64,000 nt of DNA from Symsagittifera roscoffensis. Its lineage: Eukaryota > Xenacoelomorpha > Acoela > Convolutidae. The notes beneath the pieces are model-generated. The model ran no database searches. It was not told the origin of the DNA and worked only from the letters and a program-made list of their open reading frames with translations. Location of the stretch: contig NC_087062.1 of assembly GCF_963678635.1 (NCBI RefSeq), forward strand, positions 100,489,209-100,553,208, in the 5' to 3' direction. This document shows positions 12,167 through 24,700 of this stretch, piece after piece; the stretch's first letter is position 1; each line of letters begins with the position of its first letter. Made by a program: the position numbers and the translations under genes.

Positions 12167-12500
12167 ACATTACGAGGCCCAACTGTTAACTGTATACGCG
12201 AACCTTTTGATGTATGTATGTTACTGGAGTCCAGAGAAAAACCTTTAGACATATTTCAAACTTTAAGTGGTCTGCTCTTGTGAAATATTCATGGATTCAG
12301 CGCAGAAATATCTAGTAGCTTATAATTAGTCGGCAAAATGAATCTGTCGCGGATTCTGCAACGAGCGAGTATTGCAAAACTCCGCTATTATAATTGGTTT
12401 CCGCAGTTTTGTAAGCAGATTGCGCAACTTTAACAGCATATTCATAAAAAAAGAAGCGGAATCCGCATTTTTTTCTGCACTCAAATAAACTATTTCTAGC
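12167..12500. repeat. Diverged MITE fragment with GGATTCCGC-type repeats
   Basis: It begins ACATTACGAGGCCCAACTGT, the left end of the MITE family, and contains a CTGGAGTCCAGAGA phrase. It then runs into scattered GGATTCTGC, TTCCGC and GCGGAATCCGC motifs as in the expanded copy at 30573-31210. The right end is not identifiable. Confidence 0.45.
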
Positions 12501-14191
12501 GTGATTAATTCAGAACTATATCTAAAAAGGATATCTAGGAAATCCGAAAACGAGTATAGAATGAACAACTAGCATCAATAGCAGAATGAATATCTAGCAG
12601 AAGAGCGTTATTCCCCCATAAATCCACCCCTGATTTCAGGACTATCAGCCCAAATTTCATAGTTTGTCAAAACTTCAATTACCAACAAACATTACATACG
12701 ACCTTAAAACATTACTTAAGCGTAGTTAACCATTAAAAAATACTGATTTTGTTGAATTGAATTTGTAGAGCGATTCGAAGAGAGACTTTTTTCGATAGCT
12801 TTAACCAGACTTGAGAAAACTGGATCAACAGATAAAGTTTTAATTCCGCTGGAAATCTAAAATTTAAATTTAAATTTCGAAACTACCCACACCGAGAAAA
12901 TTCTTTATTTCTGACCTAAAATACTTTGTATCTAATCTAATTTCTGGTCAAAAACTCTTTTCGAAATATTTAAATAAAGCAGGGAATTTCTTTAACTTCT
13001 TTATTTCTCATCCTAATTCTGATCCAAAATTAGCTAAATCTAGCCAATTTCTAGCTCGAAAAAATCTATTGATTGGGCTCGAAGTCCAGCCCTTCTAATT
13101 TCTAAACATTTACTCTATCCAATATGCTACAGCCCTTGCTGAATGTGTCTAGTTATAGCAAAATAAAACTTGTTATAACAAATGTAAGTTTGCATTGTAA
13201 TCCTACTGTTATTGGGTACACTCGAAGCATGTCTATCTCGTTTCGGTTGAGCAGTGAACTGATTTCTGGTTAGTTCTTTCCAGAAAACTGTTTATTTCTA
13301 AACTAGAAAAGAAATGGATCACTTGAGCACGGAAAATGCGAGAAAACTAGATTAGATAAACTTCATAAAATTTCCATCTAGAAAAACAGCCTCCATTGGT
13401 TACGGGTATAAAAATCGTTCACGTTTTTTTCGCGCCATTTCCAAGTTCGTCTTTGAAGAGTGATATTTACGTCACTTTCAGCAGAACTGAAAAAGTGCAT
13501 ATATACACGAGTGCATCAATGCGTATCAATGCACATCTGTAGTTTTTAGACTTTTCCCTGAAAAAAAAAAAAACAGCTACTCCTATAGAAAAGTCCTCAG
13601 TGCGTTCATTGCACTTAAAAACAGAAGCCATATTAATAATTTGATAAATATGGGAGTATAGCAGAAAAGACCCTAGACTATTGCCCTGATATATGAGCAG
13701 TCTTGTTTAGAATGCTGGATAGAACATTCTTCAACATTGCGGCTTGCGCTTGCAGCTGTCAGAAAAGCCAACATAGTAGGACCTTTCTCTTTTTGCGCAA
13801 ATGAATTGAACTTGAACTATATTCAGGATTGAAGTATTAAGCGAGCAGTGTAAATTAAATAAACTTCTTTCAGCGCGACGCGACCATAGATTCAGATTAG
13901 TATAATGGTGACGTTCAGAGGCTTATGTTCAGACATTGACCTGCGTAGCAACTATAGATTTTCAGCCCCAGCGCTGATCGATTTAGTTTATGTAGACTGA
14001 ATATAAAACCGCAACCTCGGCCCGAGTTTTCCGCTGGGATCACGAAAATCCAGGTTTCTTAGGAAATTGGTCTGAATAAAAAACTACCCCAAGCATAAGT
14101 ATTCCTCACTTTGTTCAAATAAGTAATCTGCCTCCTCGCAAACACAACTCCACTCAGAGAGGTTGCATTGTGCTGAGGGATGGCTGTTCAC
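12501..14191 (-). other. BLTP1 intron remainder, diverged dispersed repeat
   Basis: AT-rich intronic DNA. Parts near 12810-12890 (ATTCCGCTGGAAA) and 13490-13610 (GTGCAT...CTGTAGT...AGACTTTT) resemble 33580-33630 and 33750-33820, so a degenerate dispersed repeat is likely. No gene is seen. Confidence 0.35.
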
Positions 14192-14396
14192 CTGTAGTCT
14201 CAGCTGCAGTCCCGCCAACGTCAGACGGTTCTTGTCTCCAAAACGGTCTCCCCCTCCCCCTGCCCCTGCCCCTGCCCCTCCCCCCGTGCCACTACGAGTG
14301 CCTGCACTTCCTCCCATTGCAAAGTGGTTCTCGCCTAGCACTCCCCTCACACTTCCTCCTCTTAGAAGACTGCTCGACTTACCAGACAAAATTGCC
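14192..14396 (-). CDS. BLTP1: BLTP1 exon 6 of window
   Basis: Acceptor CTTGCTTAG|GGCAAT at 14396 gives the single base needed after a phase 2 exon. Donor CTACAG|GTGAAC at 14192 ends in phase 0. It encodes a glycine/alanine-rich linker (imperfect GGCAGG-type repeats at 14250-14290) and then NRLTLAGLQLRLQ, corresponding to the INLSGLQLR strand. The frame remains open past 14192 as far as 14084, so a later donor is possible, but this one fits the consensus and the next exon's phase. Confidence 0.75.
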
Positions 14397-14802
14397 CTAA
14401 GCAAGTAGGACTGGGCTATATTTTGTCTGTACTCTTGGACGGGTGAAAATTATACGATGCGCCGTAGTTCCTCAAGGCCTCGAATCACTTTTTCTGATTC
14501 TTATTTGAGATTATATTCATTTTTTTTCTTCTTATTCATATTTGAGAGCAATAATTGAGGTACTTCTATTCAAAGCTTGGTCTGGGGGCAGTTGCCTCCG
14601 TCTCTTCGCAAGAAATCCACGTTGTCACCAACCCGTTGGTTTTCTCAAAACTTTCCAAAATGGCCATCAAATGGGCACAGTTTCTCAAAAATTGACATTG
14701 TCTGTAATTTTCAGCGGTTCCGGATCAAAAATTTTTGCAGATCTTTAAGTCATTCACTGCTTCAATTAGCTTAGAAATGGAGAGGAAAGCGAAACAACAC
14801 AC

Positions 14803-15101
14803 CTGTTCCTCGCACTTGCCATGCTGGTCATCGCTACTCTCGGGGGTTTCAGAACGTCGACCGCCGACGACTCCTTCTCCTCTCTCGGCAACAAAATGGT
14901 ACAGGGCGACGACAGCAGCTGGAAGCGGAACTCCTTGAAGCGGGACTCGATCTCGATCAGCACCAGGTCTGTCCTGACAACCGGACTCGTTTCGTACTTC
15001 CTTAGGAACTGTGGAATATAGATGCACACTTTTTTGACGGGCACAGACACTCGCGCGATTAAGGGTCGGTTGGCCGCGTAGAAAGCAAGCGTGTCACTAC
15101 C
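14803..15101 (-). CDS. BLTP1: BLTP1 exon 5 of window
   Basis: Acceptor TTTTTTACCAG|GGTAGTG at 15101 and donor AACAG|GTGTGT at 14803. The 299 bases start in phase 0 and end in phase 2. The product contains NRPLIARVSVPVKKVCIYIP and, further on, VLIEIESRFKEFRFQLLSSP, matching the RPWD-x-x-V-L-V and LERLCFEMKKGF-type strands of animal BLTP1. The tail (about 14803-14870) is a serine- and arginine-rich linker. Confidence 0.85.
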
Positions 15102-16499
15102 CTGGTAAAAAACATACTCGCAATTTATTTTCCCTACCACTCTCCTAGACAGCGGCTGGAATTAGCAGCCAATTTTGAGCACCTGTAACAAAACAGCACG
15201 TAAAATGTCAATTGTGGTATAATAATGAACCCCCTTTTAGTAAAAATTCCGATTCCAAAATTATGTCAGCGTCTATAAAATGTTTTCTGCGTTTTTCCTC
15301 CTTTTTCAGGTATTTTGTCAGAAGTTTGAGGAGAGACTGAGCTCCAAATTTTGAAGCTTTATTTTCACTTTTTATTCCACTGCATTTTTAATTTAATTCA
15401 CAGGCTCCTTAACAAAAATTAATTAAACAACTTTTTAAGTGAAAATAGATTTTTTAAATGCTTCAAACTTAATTTGCTCACTTGTGTCGTTTGGAAAAGT
15501 TTCCTTGTCTTCAAGCGATGACTAAGCAACAATCAGCTATACATATTCACTATGGATTGAAAAACCCAGAATAGGCGAAATACAACACAATATCATACCT
15601 AATTTCAATCCAATTCTTCTTGTTGAAAATCGAACACTGATAAAGTTCATGATTAAAAAAAAAAGGATTTATCAGCCCAAGCCAGATTTTGTCAAAAATA
15701 GAAACCAGTTTCTGTGCAAGTAGCGCAGTTTTTTAATCTTAGTCACCTGATAAGACCAAAAATTTCCAATTTTTCATGTAACGTTTTCTATACTTCTTGT
15801 CTTCTCGGTTAATTATGACAAAAAAAATGATCAACACGTTTATTTAACAATATAAATTATCTCCAACTATAGTCGGTATTCAATCAACAACTGTTTTAGC
15901 TCTCAAAGACACTAGATGACGAATAGGCAGGTACTCAATCAACTGGCACCGAAGTGACAGACAACTCCAAAGGCGACAATAACAACTCAACAATTCAAAC
16001 TCAAACTAACTGCTGTACTAAGTCAGACATGCATTACGTTTCCCTCTACAAATGTAGGGCATATATTAAAATTAGATCGCGCTCGCCGCTCAATTCTCGC
16101 GTTGGGCCTTACCACCGCCGGTTGGGCTTCAATTCAGGGATACCTTTAGGTCTCGGCTTACACTTAGGAATAGACGTTTTAGGCGTGCTGCTTTGTTTTC
16201 GGCCACTCCACTCCACTCTTTCTAAGAACAGATGCTATTTTGACTTCATCTAGTGTAACCGATTAGCGACATAATATATTTGTACGAGCACTCTTCCAAA
16301 TGGTTTTGATAAGGCCCTATTGTATTAGTTTGTCAATTTCCCTATCCTTCTATTCCTGGAGAGAAATCGGAATCGGCCCACTTTTTTTTGTAATGGGGTT
16401 AATTTCTGAAACAAACCTGCCTGTACTTTTTAATGACGATTTCGCCCCATCCTATTAAATTAATTACTAAACTCCTCGCTGAAATGCTCCTGCCAGTCG

Positions 16500-16739
16500 T
16501 CATACAGGGTTGCTGGATGGATAAATTCGCATGCTGTGATAAGATATCGTCGTAATCTTGGAAGTTTCCTCCTTTGCCGTTACTCTCGTGAATGGTACCC
16601 ACACGGACTCCCCCTTACTCCTCAGTATAATTCCACTCTGATCGCAGTTTAAACATTTGCGGTCGGACTCGCCGCAACCCGTTCCCCTGAAAGAACCACT
16701 GCCACCCGTTGGAATAGGCGAAGATACCCCCTCCCCCAA
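16500..16739 (-). pseudogene. Possible zinc-knuckle part of gag
   Basis: A short minus-strand frame with CGESDRKCLNCDQSG, a cysteine pattern reminiscent of a degraded nucleocapsid zinc knuckle, lies downstream of the capsid-like piece in the same element. The histidine and last cysteine of a full knuckle are not present. Low confidence. Confidence 0.3.
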
Positions 16740-16835
16740 ATAGCGCCTACCGACTCTGTTTTATCTTTCAATGCCCCGCCAATCCTGTCGCTATCCCGCT
16801 GCCCGCCACCTTCTCACTCTTTGCGTTTTTATCTT

Positions 16836-17130
16836 CTAATGGTAAACTTTGTCTGGTGTTTTGTTCGATTTGCAAAGTTCCGTTTGCGCCTTTTTTTGTT
16901 CATGATAACAATGAAATACTTCAGTTAAAACACTTCTCTCCAGTCTCGCCAGATTACATCGCGGCGCCATCCCACTAAGTACTTCATGAAACATTTCTAG
17001 CATCTTGCCTCCTCGCTGCTTTCTTGAAATTAACTGGTACGTCTCGAAAAATTCATATCGATCTTTCTTAAACACCTCCTCAAATTCGTCTAATACCGTC
17101 GGATATCTCGTCGTTGCAATACCTCAGCGG
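16836..17130 (-). pseudogene. Gag-like fragment
   Basis: The minus-strand product contains RYEFFETYQLISRKQRGG, MLEMFHEVLSGMAPRCNLA and RLERSVLTEVFHCYHE. This matches the order R-x-x-F-x-x-x-x-Q ... F-x-x-x-L-x-x-L-A-x-x-C-x-x-x-x-L-E typical of Ty3/gypsy-type capsid domains. The open frame ends at 16836. It lies between the LTR-like repeats; identity is by motif only. Confidence 0.5.
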
Positions 17131-17680
17131 GACGTTCGGTTATGCAATTCATTTTTTCCACGTTCACCCAATAATAAGCATAAGTTTGAGAGATACATTT
17201 TTTAGCACCGATTCTAATTTTTCCAAGTGCCTCCGTCGGTCAAGTCGCAGATCCTGCCTCTTTCATTTTTTTTGTAAAATAAACTGAGTTAGGAATAATT
17301 ATATGTTTTGCCCCCATGTCACACCCCCTCCCCCCAGGTGAATCGAGTTATTCCGTGTTCCCACGGCATTAGTACCTCAGTGCACTTATTCGTTCAAAAC
17401 TCCGTAATCCCGAGTGTTTTCTTTTCTGGTTCCCGCGCCGCGTACTGCTTGCTGCGCCATGAAAAACCATGGTTAACACAATTTTTTAAATATTTATTTT
17501 CTCCCAAACAATAATTGGTATTCAATCAATAACAACTGTTTTGGCACTCAAATACACTAGATGACGAAGTGCGAGGTGCGTAGTCAAGTGACACTGAAAT
17601 GACAGACATATCTAAGGGCGACAAAGTTAATTCAAAAAATGCAAATTCAAACTAATTGCTTCACTAAAATATACATAAAT

Positions 17681-18783
17681 TACAAATAGCAAGAAGCTGT
17701 TAACTTATAAAAATAAAAGCTGAAAATAGATGAGAACTTAGGTTAGCAGTCCAATTTTGGTCATCTACTTCTGCTTCAATTTAAGTAATAGAGTTTCTAC
17801 CGTAGTAAGTCACCGAGGGAACGCCGTATGTAATAAAAAACAAATACCTTCAAAAACAAATTGTTTCAATGGAGTCAAAAAGTAGCAAATCATTAAAGGA
17901 TAAATTATCTTTGCAAACCAAATTGTTTGATTATAAAAAGGTAAACTTCAATGATTCATATACTCTGTTGTACGTTGCTCGCTCCAACAAACAGTAATTT
18001 TAGGCTATTATTAATTACTAAGCTTAAATTCATCTGTATATAATTGGAAATTAACCCTCATATCAAGATACGACAGAACGTTTCATAACTTCAAATATAA
18101 TTCATTTGGAGTTTTTTTAACAGGTACAATTGCGAATGTGCTTGCTTTAAAGAGTAAGTGATTGATTCCTTCAACACCAGAGTTTGATATGTTACTGCTA
18201 TATTGTTTCCAATCGAGGAGAAACAAGTTTTTCACCATCTCGACCAAAAATGACGATGTTTCGACGGACTCGACCCAATCTGGCTGTTTTGACCGACTCG
18301 ACCGAAGGAAAAGATTGTTCAACTGTATTCAACCCAAGAGTACTATTTTTTCACCGACTTGACCCAAAAAAGCTATGTTTCTAAGTACTCGGCTGAAGCA
18401 AAAATAAGTTCGACTGAGCTCGACCCAAACTGGCTATTTTTCGACCGGAGGAAAAAAGTGTCCGACTGTGATCGACACAAGCATGATATGTTTCGACCAT
18501 TAATCTTTCTTGTTTAATGTATGCAAATAAAAAATGACAAAATTGATGTTTTTCACCACCAAATAGTATAATATCTTGAAAGTTTTTTTTCTGACATAGT
18601 GTAAACATATTTTTTGATTAATCAGATTTTTCAAATTGGATGTGAGAAAAATCTTAAATGTAGTACATCAAAACTTCATTATTAGTTACTTTTTAGGCAT
18701 AACATTGCTTCTCGGACTTTTGTCCAAGATCATGTGCAGCCCATTTTTTGAGTTCCACTATATTTCGAGACAGTTCGGCCATG
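17681..18783. other. Intronic stretch with degenerate precursor of the 69-bp satellite
   Basis: AT-rich intron. At about 18230-18510 a GTTTCGAC / GACTCGACC / TGGC phrase recurs irregularly every 50-80 bases and resembles the GTCGACTCTCTTTTGACC part of the adjacent satellite unit. It may be the array's unhomogenised edge. Confidence 0.4.
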
Positions 18784-21700
18784 TTTTGACCACACTTTGT
18801 AAGCGAATTGTTGTTCTGTTCGACAGTTTCACCATACTTTTTGTCGACTCTCTTTTGACCACACTTTGTATTCGAATTGTTGTTCTGTTCGACAGTTTCA
18901 CCATACTTTTTGTCGACTCTCTTTTGACCACACTTTGTATTCGAATTGTTGTTCTGTTCGACAGTTTCACCATACTTTTTGTCGACTCTCTTTTGACCAC
19001 ACTTTGTATTCGAATTGTTGTTCTGTTCGACAGTTTCACCATACTTTTTGTCGACTCTCTTTTGACCACACTTTGTATTCGAATTGTTGTTCTGTTCGAC
19101 AGTTTCACCATACTTTTTGTCGACTCTCTTTTGACCACACTTTGTATTCGAATTGTTGTTCTGTTCGACAGTTTCACCATACTTTTTGTCGACCGCGTGC
19201 TCGACTCTCTTTTGACCACACTTTGTATTCGAATTGTTGTTCTGTTCGACAGTTTCACCATACTTTTTGTCGACTCTCTTTTGACCACACTTTGTATTCG
19301 AATTGTTGTTCTGTTCGACAGTTTCACCATACTTTTTGTCGACTCTCTTTTGACCACACTTTGTATTCGAATTGTTGTTCTGTTCGACAGTTTCACCATA
19401 CTTTTTGTCGACTCTCTTTTGACCACACTTTGTATTCGAATTGTTGTTCTGTTCGACAGTTTCACCATACTTTTTGTCGACTCTCTTTTGACCACACTTT
19501 GTATTCGAATTGTTGTTCTGTTCGACAGTTTCACCATACTTTTTGTCGACTCTCTTTTGACCACACTTTGTATTCGAATTGTTGTTCTGTTCGACAGTTT
19601 CACCATACTTTTTGTCGACCGCGTGCTCGACTCTCTTTTGACCACACTTTGTATTCGAATTGTTGTTCTGTTCGACAGTTTCACCATACTTTTTGTCGAC
19701 TCTCTTTTGACCACACTTTGTATTCGAATTGTTGTTCTGTTCGACAGTTTCACCATACTTTTTGTCGACTCTCTTTTGACCACACTTTGTATTCGAATTG
19801 TTGTTCTGTTCGATAGTTTCACCATACTTTTTGTCGACTCTCTTTTGACCACACTTTGTATTCGAATTGTTGTTCTGTTCGACAGTTTCACCATACTTTT
19901 TGTCGACTCTCTTTTGACCACACTTTGTATTCGAATTGTTGTTCTGTTCGACAGTTTCACCATACTTTTTGTCGACTCTCTTTTGACCACACTTTGTATT
20001 CGAATTGTTGTTCTGTTCGACAGTTTCACCATACTTTTTGTCGACTCTCTTTTGACCACACTTTGTATTCGAATTGTTGTTCTGTTCGACAGTTTCACCA
20101 TACCTTTTGTCGACTCTCTTTTGACCACACTTTGTATTCGAATTGTTGTTCTGTTCGACAGTTTCACCATACTTTTTGTCGACTCTCTTTTGATCACACT
20201 TTGTATTCGAATTGTTGTTCTGTTCGACAGTTTCACCATACTTTTTGTCGACTCTCTTTTGACCACACTTTGTATTCGAATTGTTGTTCTGTTCGACAGT
20301 TTCACCATACTTTTTGTCGACTCTCTTTTGACCACACTTTGTATTCGAATTGTTGTTCTGTTCGACAGTTTCACCATAGTTTTTGTCGACCGCGTGCTCG
20401 ACTCTCTTTTGACCACACTTTGTATTCGAATTGTTGTTCTGTTCGACAGTTTCACCATACTTTTTGTCGACTCTCTTTTGACCACACTTTGTATTCGAAT
20501 TGTTGTTCTGTTCGACAGTTTCACCATACTTTTTGTCGACTCTCTTTTGACCACACTTTGTATTCGAATTGTTGTTCTGTTCGACAGTTTCACCATACTT
20601 TTTGTCGACCGCGTGCTCGACTCTCTTTTGACCACACTTTGTATTCGAATTGTTGTTCTGTTCGACAGTTTCACCATACTTTTTGTCGACTCTCTTTTGA
20701 CCACACTTAGTATTCGAATTGTTGTTCTGTTCGACAGTTTCACCATACTTTTTGTCGACTCTCTTTTGACCACACTTTGTATTCGAATTGGTGTTCTGTT
20801 CGACAGTTTCACCATACTTTTTGTCGACCGCGTGCTCGACTCTCTTTTGACCACACTTTGTGTTCGAATTGTTGTTCTGTTCGACAGTTTCACCATACTT
20901 TTTGTCGACTCTCTTTTGACCACACTTTGTATTCGAATTGTTGTTCTGTTCGACAGTTTCACCATACTTTTTGTCGACTCTCTTTTGACCACACTTTGTA
21001 TTCGAATTGTTGTTCTGTTCGACAGTTTCACCATACTTTTTGTCGACTCTCTTTTGACCACACTTTGTATTCGAATTGTTGTTCTGTTCGACAGTTTCAC
21101 CATACTTTTTGTCGACTCTCTTTTGACCACACTTTGTATTCGAATTGTTGTTCTGTTCGACAGTTTCACCATACTTTTTGTCGACCGCGTGCTCGACTCT
21201 CTTTTGACCACACTTTGTATTCGAATTGTTGTTCTGTTCGACAGTTTCACCATACTTTTTGTCGACTCTCTTTTGACCACACTTTGTATTCGAATTGTTG
21301 TTCTGTTCGACAGTTTCACCATACTTTTTGTCGACTCTCTTTTGACCACACTTTGTATTCGAATTGTTGTTCTGTTCGACAGTTTCACCATACTTTTTGT
21401 CGACTCTCTTTTGACCACACTTTGTATTCGAATTGTTGTTCTGTTCGACAGTTTCACCATACTTTTTGTCGACTCTCTTTTGACCACACTTTGTATTCGA
21501 ATTGTTGTTCTGTTCGACAGTTTCACCATACTTTTTGTCGACTCTCTTTTGACCACACTTTGTATTCGAATTGTTGTTCTGTTCGACAGTTTCACCATAC
21601 TTTTTGTCGACCGCGTGCTCGACTCTCTTTTGACCACACTTTGTATTCGAATTGTTGTTCTGTTCGACAGTTTCACCATACTTTTTGTCGACCGCGTGCT

Positions 21701-24700
21701 CGACTCTCTTTTGACCACACTTTGTATTCGAATTGTTGTTCTGTTCGACAGTTTCACCACACTTTTTGTCGACTCTCTTTTGACCACACTTTGTATTCGA
21801 ATTGTTGTTCTGTTCGACAGTTTCACCATACTTTTTGTCGACTCTCTTTTGACCACACTTTGTATTCGAAATGTTGTTCTGTTCGACAGTTTCACCATAC
21901 TTTTTGTCGACCGCGTGCTCGACTCTCTTTTGACCACACTTTGTATTCGAATTGTTGTTCTGTTCGACAGTTTCACCATACTTTTTGTCGACTGCGTGCT
22001 CGACTCTCTTTTGACCACACTTTGTATTCGAATTGTTGTTCTGTTCGACAGTTTCACCATACTTTTTGTCGACTCTCTTTTGACCACACTTTGTATTCGA
22101 ATTGTTGTTCTGTTCGACAGTTTCACCATACTTTTTGTCGACTCTCTTTTGACCACACTTTGTATTCGAATTGTTGTTCTGTTCGACAGTTTCACCATAC
22201 TTTTTGTCGACTCTCTTTTGACCACACTTTGTATTCGAATTGTTGTTCTGTTCGACAGTTTCACCATACTTTTTGTCGACTCTCTTTTGACCACACTTTG
22301 TATTCGAATTGTTGTTCTGTTCGACAGTTTCACCATACTTTTTGTCGACTCTCTTTTGACCACACTTTGTATTCGAATTGTTGTTCTGTTCGACAGTTTC
22401 ACCATACTTTTTGTCGACTCTCTTTTAACCACACTTTGTATTCGAATTGTTGTTCTGTTCGACAGTTTCACCATACTTTTTGTCGACCGCGTGCTCGACT
22501 CTCTTTTGACCACACTTTGTATTCGATTTGTTGTTCTGTTCGATAGTTTCAATATACTTTTTGTCGACTCTCTTTTGACTACACTTTGTATTCGAATTGT
22601 TGTTCTGTTCGACAGTTTCACCATACTTTTTGTCGACTCTCTTTTGACCACACTTTGTATTCGAATTGTTGTTCTGTTCGACAGTTTCACCATACTTTTT
22701 GTCGACTCTCTTTTGACCACACTTTGTATTCGAATTGTTGTTCTGTTCGACAGTTTCACCATACTTTTTGTCGACCGCGTGCTCGACTCTCTTTTGACCA
22801 CACTTTGTATTCGAATTGTTGTTCTGTTCGACAGTTTCACCATACTTTTTGTCGACTCTCTTTTGACCACACTTTGTATTCGAATTGTTGTTCTGTTCGA
22901 CAGTTTCACCATACTTTTTGTCGACTCTCTTTTGACCACACTTTGTATTCGAATTGTTGTTCTGTTCGACAGTTTCACCATACTTTTTGTCGACTCTCTT
23001 TTGACCACACTTTGTATTCGAATTGTTGTTCTGTTCGACAGTTTCACCATACTTTTTGTCGACTCTCTTTTGACCACACTTTGTATTCGAATTGTTGTTC
23101 TGTTCGACAGTTTCACCATACTTTTTGTCGACTCTCTTTTGACCACACTTTGTATTCGAATTGTTGTTCTGTTCGACAGTTTCACCATACTTTTTGTCGA
23201 CTCTCTTTTGACCACACTTTGTATTCGAATTGTTGTTCTGTTCGACAGTTTCACCATACTTTTTGTCGACTCTCTTTTGACCACACTTTGTATTCGAATT
23301 GTTGTTCTGTTCGACAGTTTCACCATACTTTTTGTCGACTCTCTTTTGACCACACTTTGTATTCGAATTGTTGTTCTGTTCGACAGTTTCACCATACTTT
23401 TTGTCGACTCTCTTTTGACCACACTTTGTATTCGAATTGTTGTTATGTTCGACAGTTTCACCATACTTTTTGTCGACTCTCTTTTGACCACACTTTGTAT
23501 TCGAATTGTTGTTCTGTTCGACAGTTTCACCATACTTTTTGTCGACTCTCTTTTGACCACACTTTGTATTCGAATTGTTGTTCTGTTCGACAGTTTCACC
23601 ATACTTTTTGTCGACTCTCTTTTGACCACACTTTGTATTCGAATTGTTGTTCTGTTCGACAGTTTCACCATACTTTTTGTCGACTCTCTTTTGACCACAC
23701 TTTGTATTCGAATTGTTGTTCTGTTCGACAGTTTCACCATACTTTTTGTCGACCGCGTGCTCGACTCTCTTTTGACCACACTTTGTATTCGAATTGTTGT
23801 TCTGTTCGACAGTTTCACCATACTTTTTGTCGACTCTCTTTTGACCACACTTTGTATTCGAATTGTTGTTCTGTTCGACAGTTTCACCATACTTTTTGTC
23901 GACTCTCTTTTGACCACACTTTGTATTCGAATTGTTGTTCTGTTCGACAGTTTCACCATACTTTTTGTCGACCGCGTGCTCGACTCTCTTTTGACCACAC
24001 TTTGTATTCGAATTGTTGTTCTGTTCGACAGTTTCACCATACTTTTTGTCGACTCTCTTTTGACCACACTTTGTATTCGAATTGTTGTTCTGTTCGACAG
24101 TTTCACCATACTTTTTGTCGACTCTCTTTTGACCACACTTTGTATTCGAATTGTTGTTCTGTTCGACAGTTTCACCATACTTTTTGTCGACCGCGTGCTC
24201 GACTCTCTTTTGACCACACTTTGTATTCGAATTGTTGTTCTGTTCGACAGTTTCACCATACTTTTTGTCGACTCTCTTTTGACCACACTTTGTATTCGAA
24301 TTGTTGTTCTGTTCGACAGTTTCACCATACTTTTTGTCGACTCTCTTTTGACCACACTTTGTATTCGAATTGTTGTTCTGTTCGACAGTTTCACCATACT
24401 TTTTGTCGACCGCGTGCTCGACTCTCTTTTGACCACACTTTGTATTCGAATTGTTGTTCTGTTCGACAGTTTCACCATACTTTTTATCGACTCTCTTTTG
24501 ACTACACTTTGTATTCGAATTGTTGTTCTGTTCGACAGTTTCACCATACTTTTTGTCGACTCTCTTTTGACTACACTTTTATTCGAATTGTTGTTCTTTT
24601 CGACAGTTTCACCATACTTTTTGTCGACCGCGTGCTCGATTCTCTTTTGACCACACTTTGTATTCGAATTGTTGTTCTGTTCGACAGTTTCACCATACTT

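Larger units (their letters stand above)
15860..17680 (-). mobile_element. Short LTR retrotransposon with gag only (Ty3/gypsy-like)
   Basis: Two imperfect direct repeats of ~160-180 bases, at about 15860-16035 and 17500-17660, share GGTATTCAATCAA, CAACTGTTTT and ACACTAGATGACGAA. They bracket ~1.4 kb holding minus-strand gag-like fragments but no protease, reverse transcriptase or integrase. It is read as a truncated or gag-only non-autonomous element inserted in the BLTP1 intron between exons 4 and 5, in the gene's orientation. The LTR ends are too diverged to define a target duplication. Confidence 0.5.
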
